The position numbers and the translations under genes were made by a program. From the NCBI GenBank assembly GCA_001579985.1, contig LRSR01009179.1:1-51596 (forward strand): 51,596 nt of DNA, in the 5' to 3' direction. This document shows positions 44,562 through 51,596 of the stretch, in pieces. The DNA comes from Hypsibius dujardini. Its lineage: Eukaryota; Tardigrada; Eutardigrada; Parachela; Hypsibiidae. A model generated the notes under the pieces. That model had not been told where the DNA came from and ran no database searches. It saw nothing but the letters and a program-made list of their open reading frames with translations. Within the stretch, counting starts at the first letter, position 1. The number at the start of each line of letters is the position of its first letter.

Positions 44562-45824
44562 ATGCCAAGTGACAACGAAACGGATAGTGGAAGCAGCGGA
44601 AACGGCGGACGCGCACAGCAGCGGCAACTGCAGCGTCCTGCACCGCCATTGGCATCAACTTCAACGGCCGCTACAACTCAGGGGGGAGTCACGGTCAAGA
44701 CAATCGCAGACGCGGTGGTTACCCAGCAAAGTCAGATGGCAATTAGGGGACCAGTCGCAATGCCGAAATTCGGGAACAAGGATACCGAAGAAATCGGAAT
44801 GTTTCTCCGACGCTACGAAATGGCAGGACATGCCCAAAAATGGACGGATGAGGATCTGCTGGCAATGCTGCCACTCTCCCTGGAGGAAGGAAAAGAAGCA
44901 GAGTACTGGTATGTACGGACCGTCATTCCAGGGACCTGGGCCGAGTTGAAAGACCTCATGTTGAAAAACTTTCGCCCACCAACCTTTTTGGAGTACCAAC
45001 AAAAAGCATTGGCGAGACGGGTCATGAAAGATACTGAGTCAATCAACACCTACTTCGAAGAGGTGATGAAGCTTTACGATGTTCTTGAAAGCTTGGGAAA
45101 AGCATTTACCGACTTGGAAAAAGCGGATAAACTAACTAGCGGACTTCACGGCAACCTGTTTCGTGACGTGACCATGATGGCTCCGACAACACCTCAAGAT
45201 TTTCTGATCAAGTCCAGAAAAGCCATTGACATGGAAATCCGTGTGCAAAAGAAACCGCAGAGCTCGCGAGTAAAAATTTTGCCAAACGCTATTATCGACC
45301 CGGTCAGCCTGCACGGTGAGCAGCGACAGAACCGTGGAAACTATCGCGGAAATCACTTTGATCCGAATTACCAAGAAACGAAGGGGCGCTCTGGGCAACA
45401 CAACGGTGGAGAAAGATTTCGCGTCTACGACGACAGATTTCCATCTTTTCAGCCGGAGAGTTACAAGCCGAAATCAGGCTGGGAAAGTGACCGCCAGCAA
45501 AACAGATATGAGGGACAAAGAAATGGATACGGACCGAACGATCGTGAGCGGCATGACCAGTGGCAGGCGCCGAGAGGTCATGGCCGAGAAGTCTGGCCGA
45601 AACAAAATTTTAACAGAGAAAACGGTGGCGGGCAATTCCAAAATGGACCGCAATTTCAAGGACATAGGAACGGGCAGCAGTATGCGAATCAACAGGGCAG
45701 AAACCAGTGGCAACGCGGATCCGGGGACAATAACCAACCGCCGGGAGGCCAACCACAACAGGTTCCACACAGAAACATGGGGGCGCCACAGGAGCCGCGA
45801 AAAGCCCCAGCCTGTTACAATTAA
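44562..45824 (+). CDS. gag: Gag
   Basis: The frame has 420 residues from the first ATG after a ~300-bp leader. The N terminus is Ser/Gly/Thr-rich, and residues ~65-240 form a retrotransposon Gag core (EIGMFLRRYEMAGHAQKW, MLPLSLEEGKEAEYWY, LKNFRPPTFLEYQQKALA). A long Gln/Asn/Gly/Arg-rich tail (NRENGGGQFQNGPQFQGH) resembles nucleocapsid. The frame ends at TAA 45822-45824, just after CYN, where a CCHC zinc knuckle would place its second Cys; the rest of that knuckle (GGPH...C) follows in the same frame. Gag assembles the particle and packages RNA. The stop is either a readthrough signal or a mutation. Confidence 0.9.
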   Translation: MPSDNETDSGSSGNGGRAQQRQLQRPAPPLASTSTAATTQGGVTVKTIADAVVTQQSQMAIRGPVAMPKFGNKDTEEIGMFLRRYEMAGHAQKWTDEDLLAMLPLSLEEGKEAEYWYVRTVIPGTWAELKDLMLKNFRPPTFLEYQQKALARRVMKDTESINTYFEEVMKLYDVLESLGKAFTDLEKADKLTSGLHGNLFRDVTMMAPTTPQDFLIKSRKAIDMEIRVQKKPQSSRVKILPNAIIDPVSLHGEQRQNRGNYRGNHFDPNYQETKGRSGQHNGGERFRVYDDRFPSFQPESYKPKSGWESDRQQNRYEGQRNGYGPNDRERHDQWQAPRGHGREVWPKQNFNRENGGGQFQNGPQFQGHRNGQQYANQQGRNQWQRGSGDNNQPPGGQPQQVPHRNMGAPQEPRKAPACYN

Positions 45825-48800
45825 GGGGGACCGCATTTTAAAACACAGTGCACTCAACCAACAGTGGGAGGACCACAGGCCCGACAACAAGTCAACTTGG
45901 TACAAGGAGTACAGGACATGGCAGATCTGTCAATCTTTGTTATTGAGTTTGGAATTAATGAGAACAACTACAACGCCATGACGCTGTCGGTGGCGGACCG
46001 ATTAATCACCGGGGTATTAACCCAACGCGTGAAGTCCACTATTGGACTGAAAGCCATCACAGATCTAGGATTGGGAGATCTAATCGATGGCGAGCATCAC
46101 TGGCAGCTCGAGCTGCCCGGAGCACCAATTTTTAGGGTAGTTGGAAAAGCTACCATCGACGTGAACATTTTCGGACAAGTATGGACCTTGGAAATGGAAA
46201 TCACGGACACAAAGCCGGAAGAGCGCGACATTTATTTGAGCTACGCAGACTCCTACATGATGCTGGAAGGTCGATTTTGTCAACGCAGATTGGAGAACAT
46301 CAACTACGATTGGATCGACCTCATGTGGCACAATACGACAAAAGCACCGATACAAGGGACCACAGGACCGGTGAGTGAGAACCTCCTAAATAACACGGCA
46401 ACAGGATCAGGAGTCGACCACTCGGTGGAGGGCAGCCCTGAATTAAACCGCGCGACAGAAAGTCTAGCAGTCTCAGAAGTAGAGATGGAGGACGTTCACG
46501 GAAGCCAGAAATCGGGAGTCGCAGACTCGGTGGAGGGCAATGAGAGGCAAGGGCAGAACCCTCCGGGCGTGAAGGACACAGCAGTGAGCATCGAAAACAC
46601 CTCGAAAGCGATCTCTACCACAATGGAACATGTCGACCTCTCAGACCTGTTTGCAGTGACGGAGACGGTTGAAAAAGGATGTCAGACCGAAAAAGACAAA
46701 CGTTGTTATCGATGTCAAGGGTCTGGGCACAAAGCACGAAACTGCAGACGAAAACCAAAAGTCAAACCAGAAACAGGAGTACCGGGGGAGGTGTCGATCA
46801 TCAGCGACGGCATGTTTTCAATACAAAACTACCACGAAAATCGACCGATGTTGGATTTGAAAATTGAGGGATATCCGGCGAAGTGCTTGTGGGACACGGG
46901 GTCATGTGTATCAGCCGTATCCTCAGAGGTCATCAAACAGTTGGGGTTAGAACATCTGGTAGACCCGTTTCAAAAGTTTCAGCTACGGAGTGCGACCGGG
47001 CACCAAGTGATGAGTGAAGGAGCAATACAACTGAAAGTGGATACATTCGGCCGACAAGCGAACCTTTTGGTACAGATTTTTCGAGACATGCCCGGACAGT
47101 TAGACATGATTCTTGGATGGCCGGATACGCGCCGGATTTTGGATCAACCAGGCAAAGGACAATTTGGAGGATTTTCAAAAAACCTCTATTCTAGCATGCA
47201 AGAAGCACGCAGAACGGCAGAGAAAGAAGACATCGTAGACCTATCACGATTGGAAAAGCCTTTCTCAACTATGTTTCCGAAAGAAGTTTTGTTCATGAGT
47301 TCTACCATGCCGGGAGGGAATGACATCAAGAAGCCCAAGCTCGAATGTCCCTGCGGATACATGTCGGAATCGGAATATGAAAAAGTGCGGCATGGTGATG
47401 TGTGCATCGAAGCCATGAAAGCATGCAAGGAGATTCCACATTTCACATGCGACTGCGGAAACCGTTTTACGGGCAAATCTATCTGGCTAGCACATCGCAA
47501 GATCTGCCATGGGGATAAGAAGCCATTTGTATGCCCAGTTAGGGGATGCTTCTTTGATGCGACAACATTTTGCCAAGCAATAGAGCATGCCAGATATCAC
47601 CGAGAGTGGGATGCAATACGGACAACACAAGTGGGCGAAATACTTTTGTGTTCCACGGTCGGTAATACTATTTCACAAAGCGCCGAACTGCAGAGCAAAA
47701 ACCCACTTCTGAAGATTCACGAACTAAAGTACGGGACACATCTGGAACCAGAGCAGCTCTTCGCACTCAAGCGGCTCATCTTAAAATACGAGGACCTTTT
47801 TGGGACGGAAGAGATTCCCATCGGTCAAGCAAAGATCAAGCCCATCGAATTCCATACAATCCCAGGAATCAAGCCAGTATGGCAACCTGTTCGCCGGTTG
47901 TGCAAGAAAGAAATGGAAATGGTGGACAAAGACATAAAACAGCAATGCAAAGACGGAAGGATGGAGCCGAGTCGCTCTCCTTGGCAAAGTCCAATTCATT
48001 TAGCACCAAAAGGACCTGATGCAAAACGTCTGGTGGGAGACTACAAAAAACTGAACGAGGTCCTGGTGGAGCCCAAGTACCCAATACCGCTGATCAGTGA
48101 CGTTCTGGATCAACTTAGGGGGTCTAATTATTTCACAACGTTGGATTTGACATGCGGATTTCAACAATTACCAGTAGCCGAAAGTTCCAGAGACATCTTG
48201 TCCCTCACAACAACAAGCGGAACGTTCCGACCAAGAACTTTACCATACGGCACGAACTGCAGTGGAGCAATTTTTCAACAAACGATGATTCAAATTTTCG
48301 GAGACCTGTTGGGGAAGCACCTGTCTGCAATTTACATCGATGATATGTCCCTTGGTCACGTAACGTTCCCTGAACATCTACATTCTTTGGAGCTGGTGTT
48401 TATGCGGCTACGAGAAGCAAATCTAACACTACAAATAACTAAGTGCCGGTTTGCAATGCCGTCAGTGAAGTTACTGGGATTCATTTTGTCGCAAGAAGGA
48501 ATCTCACAAGACCCGGAAAAGACAAGAGCGATCAAAGAGTATCCCACACCAACAACAGCAACAGCAGTTCGTGCATTTTACGGACTAGCTTCATTCTACC
48601 GCATGTACATTCCAAAGTTTGCGGAGATTTCCAAACCCCTGACGCTACTCTACGCTGGAAAGGAGATCAAGAAGAATTCCAAAATCACTTGAGGGCCAGA
48701 CCAGCAGAATGCTTTCGAGACTTTGAAGGAGAGACTCACTACTTTTCCGTGTTTGGCCTACTTCCAAGATGAATTGGAAACATTCGTACACTGTGATGCA

Positions 48801-51140
48801 AGCAGCGTCGCATGTGGAGCAGTCCTCGCACAGAAACACGGAAAGTACCTTCGACCGGTAGCATTTGCTAGCCGAGCGTGGGTCGGACCAGAAAAGAATT
48901 TATCTACGGTGGAAAAAGAGGCACTTTGCATCGTGTGGATTTCGGTGAAATGGCGCTCGTACTTAGTTTATCGGGAAGTGACCATAGTGACGGACCAGAA
49001 GTCACTGACCTGGCTCTTTTCGCTGAAGACACCAAACGAGAAGCTAACACGGTGGGCAATTCTGCTTAGTCAATTCCGTTTCAAAATTGTTCATAAAAGC
49101 GGAGTACTCAACCGGGATGCCGACGCGCTCAGCCGTTACGCCGTGGGGGAGAACCCGTCGGACGCGGAAAATGTCATGAACGCAGAAGTGATGACCCTCG
49201 CGGAAATCGATATGCGAGTGGAACAGCTGAGCGACAAATTTTGCGGCGACTTGATTAGTTTCTTGGAAGGAAACACACAGAACCCTTCCGACAGACTCAA
49301 GCGTTTGAGCACGGGATTTTACGTAGATGACGGGGTACTATATTATCGGGTGAAAGAGGAAGGATGGAACAGAGAGTTGCTGGTCCTACCTCAATCTCAA
49401 TGGCTGGAGGTTTGCGCCAACATCCATGACCACAAAGCATGCATGGCTCATCTGGGATACAAGAAATGCCTGGACGTATTGAGCACACGATTTTATTTCA
49501 AAAACATGGCGAAGTTCCTGCGGAAATTCATCAGCTCATGCGTGGTGTGCCAAACCCGGAACCCTATGGCAAGCACCAAGCTGGGAAAACTGCAAACAAT
49601 TCCAATACCAGCACGAGCTTTCAGCACGGTGGTGTGCGACACGGTCGGTCCACTAAACCGGACAAGCTCGGGCGGCCACAAATATCTTTTGACAGCATGT
49701 TGCGAACTCACATCATTCATCATTGCCAAACCAGTGAAAAATCACACCTCATTGGAGTTCGCGAAGTTTTTACTCTACGACGTCATCCTACGATACGGTT
49801 TCATTCGAATCCTTCGGAGCGACAGAGGCACGGAAATGGAAGGGGTGGTCAAAGAGCTACTGAAGCTACTGGAGGTCAAACACTTGAAAGGAAGTGGCTA
49901 TCGACCGCAGACAACCGGAAAAATTGAGACACAACATCGCAGTCTGGGGCGGATACTTGCCAAGTTGTGCAGTGAGAACCAGAAAGACTGGAACCTGGCT
50001 GTACCATTTGCTTGTTTCGCAATGAACGCAGCGAAACATGCAGTGACTGGAGTGAGCCCATATCAAGCGGTTTATGGGGTGCCGTGCTTGTTCCAATTCG
50101 ACATGGCATACCCAGTGCGCGAGCAACTGGACCCATTCATCATGGATACTGCGGACCGTATTGCGAACATCCAAGCCTTCATCAAGTACAATATAGCGGA
50201 AAACAAGCGGTACTCGGAAGCACTGGTCAACGAAACGCGAAAGCCGGTGACTCTGAAGGTGGGGGACAAGTGCCTATTATTCTCACCGATGCGAAAAGCG
50301 GACCAGACGGCAAAACTGACACATTTTTTCACGGGACCTTACGAAGTGCTGGAGCAGACCAGTCCCGTGAATTTCCGAATTTCGTACAACCGCCCCGGAG
50401 AGACAAAGGGGACAATTATCAATGTGGCGAGGCTGAAGCAGTGGCACGACCGACAAATGTTGGAACAGGAAGTAGCCGAATCTTCAGACCAAGAAAGCGC
50501 GGAAATTTCACAAAGAACGATTACCTTCAATGATCCGGAAGTTTCGGAAGAAACGGTCGAATCGGACCCACAATCACTAATCCGAAAAGAATTGCCAGCG
50601 AGCTTAAAACCGAACGAGGTGGCAAAGTGTACTTTTTGCAACAAGCCAGTCATAGGGCCATGCACAAAAGGTACCATCATCGGCGGAAAGCCAACAATGA
50701 AACACGCCAATGAGTTCGACGGTAGGTTCTGTGCAGCGCGTCGGCGGACCGAAGTGGCACAGAACAATGAATCAACGGAGGAAGAATACTTCATCCCGGA
50801 CGGACGGAAGGTTACAACAATCAACGAACTTCAGCCTCCGCAGGAACCTGCCACCAAAAGGGCGAGTGTACCAGTCGTGGGAGAAGAAATGGAACGTGAA
50901 AACAGCCCGGAGATTCCTGTGCAGCAGCCACGCCGAACAACATTTCAAACAACGCAACTAACAAACAACACCAGACCAGCAAGGAAACAACGTCGGAAGG
51001 TGGAAGTCTCGGAATCGGGGGAAGAGCAAGGAGAAGCGGAACAAGCAGAGGAGGAGTATGCAGTGCGGAAATCAGGGAGGCAAAGGAATCAAACGAAGCG
51101 GTATGGATTCACAAATGTGATTAGCAAACTGCCATTATAG
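45825..51140 (+). CDS. pol: Pol polyprotein: protease, zinc fingers, reverse transcriptase, RNase H, integrase (one internal TGA)
   Basis: After the gag stop the same frame stays open to TGA 48690-48692 and again to TAG 51138-51140. In order: a retropepsin-like segment without its catalytic motif, a second CCHC knuckle (CYRCQGSGHKARNC), and protease with WDTGS (~46890) and ILGWPDTR. Then come Cys/His zinc fingers (47340-47605) including CPVRGC...H...H, and RT with FTTLDLTCGFQQLP and YIDDMSLG (~48330). RNase H carries VHCDASS and TDQKSLTWL. Integrase has an HHCC finger (~49420-49550), Asp residues in CDTVGPL and RSDRGTEM, Glu in GKIETQHR, and a GPY module (FTGPYEVL). A long polar C-terminal tail has extra Cys. 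No chromodomain was seen. The TGA lies in the RT-RNase H linker, where relatives usually have a Trp, so this copy is probably defective. Confidence 0.88.
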
Positions 51141-51149
51141 TTAGTAACA

Positions 51150-51596
51150 ATGTTGATGATCATCATGATTCCGGAGATCCACGTCATCGAAGCCCAGGGA
51201 TGCCAGTGTCAGAACAAAAAACTACTCGGATCACTGGATCTCAGCAAGTACACTCAGTGCGAAAAAGTGGCAGACAAACCGTCCCCTCGAAAAATCACCT
51301 ACGAAGTTTTCGCAATGAAAAAGGCGTCAGTATTTTTTCCGGCTACACTGTGCAAGGCCACTGTGCAGTCCATCACGGTGACAAAATTTTTTTGGGGAAG
51401 CACGGACTCAGTTCCTTCCAGCTCTTTCCGAGACCTGAGCCCCGATGAGTGTCAAAGAATGTATCAATCGCTGAACTGTTTTTCCAATCAAATGCGCAGA
51501 GTGCCAGGAACAAATGCGTTTGCTTTTACGGAACAGCCAGAAGCAGTCAGCAGCTGGTTAACAACCACCACAACGACAACAATCAACTGTTTCGTT
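51150..51596 (+). CDS. Envelope-like third ORF, N-terminal part, open to the window end
   Basis: An ATG 10 bp after the pol stop opens a frame of 149 codons that continues past the window. A hydrophobic start (MLMIIMIPEIHVIEAQG) looks like a signal peptide, followed at once by a CQCQN cluster. Several spaced Cys (KYTQCE, PATLCKATV, SPDECQRMYQSLNC) suggest an ectodomain. A third ORF after pol that begins with a signal peptide is typical of env genes in errantivirus-like elements. Which glycoprotein class it belongs to cannot be decided from this part; the fusion and membrane regions lie outside the window. Confidence 0.6.
   Translation, partial: MLMIIMIPEIHVIEAQGCQCQNKKLLGSLDLSKYTQCEKVADKPSPRKITYEVFAMKKASVFFPATLCKATVQSITVTKFFWGSTDSVPSSSFRDLSPDECQRMYQSLNCFSNQMRRVPGTNAFAFTEQPEAVSSWLTTTTTTTINCFV

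Larger units (their letters stand above)
43952..51596 (+). mobile_element. Ty3/gypsy-type LTR retrotransposon, 5' part, running out of the window
   Basis: Order: 5' LTR, primer-binding site, leader, gag, pol (protease, reverse transcriptase, RNase H, integrase) and the start of an envelope-like ORF. Gag and the two pol segments share one reading frame, separated by TAA at 45822 and TGA at 48690. The protease-RT-RNase H-integrase order is that of Ty3/gypsy elements (Metaviridae). The 3' LTR is outside the window. Confidence 0.95.

Noticed and set aside
1-51596. tRNA or rRNA genes and CRISPR arrays
   Set aside because: I saw no convincing tRNA A/B boxes or rRNA segments. The regular repeats are microsatellites or transposon repeats in a eukaryotic context.

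Overview
This is eukaryotic, almost certainly animal, nuclear DNA. Its genes are split by short GT-AG introns, intergenic DNA is rich in (CTGT/CAGA)n and related microsatellites, and transposable elements are abundant. Calmodulin, a receptor-type guanylyl cyclase, doublecortin repeats, an hnRNP K-like KH protein and a secreted PAN/sushi/F5-8C lectin-like gene point to a metazoan. A fast-evolving invertebrate, perhaps a flatworm or another lophotrochozoan, fits best, but the sequence alone does not name the species. All exon models are by eye, from splice sites, codon phase and remembered family motifs.

Layout. 1-1058 (minus): four exons of dihydroorotate dehydrogenase, the last cut by the end of an LTR that leaves the window. 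2037-2412 (plus): one exon of a bacterial-type metallo-beta-lactamase-fold protein. 2836-5727 (minus): a two-exon fusion of a cysteine-synthase-type PLP enzyme with an SGGKDS PP-loop/zinc domain. 6930-8245: two large inverted repeats. 8769-10062: a mariner element with exact TIRs and a TA duplication but a dead transposase. 11071-12750 (minus): guanylyl cyclase catalytic exons, including a 14-nt microexon, and doublecortin exons. 15291-23130 (plus): a nine-exon extracellular lectin-like gene with a solo LTR in one intron. 25679-26902: a second, 5'-truncated mariner. 27359-30913 (plus): a six-exon hnRNP K-like gene with a one-base frameshift. 32227-32758 (minus): a two-exon calmodulin.

34571-42593 is the most interesting block. 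It is an 8.0-kb DNA transposon bounded by short inverted ends starting CCCTAGT, with a 3-bp ATT duplication and shared subterminal motifs. It holds two divergent, intron-containing genes that look intact: an 872-aa Tnp2/CACTA-type transposase (minus) and a 408-aa protein of unknown function with a weakly BEN-like C terminus (plus). It lies between exons of a decayed host gene seen at about 33.5-34.4 kb and 42.6-43.9 kb.

43952-51596 is the 5' 7.6 kb of a Ty3/gypsy-type LTR retrotransposon: LTR, primer-binding site, gag, pol and the start of an envelope-like third ORF that runs off the window. Its pol is unusual in carrying C2H2-like zinc fingers between protease and reverse transcriptase. A TAA lies in the first zinc knuckle, and a TGA lies between the reverse transcriptase and RNase H domains.
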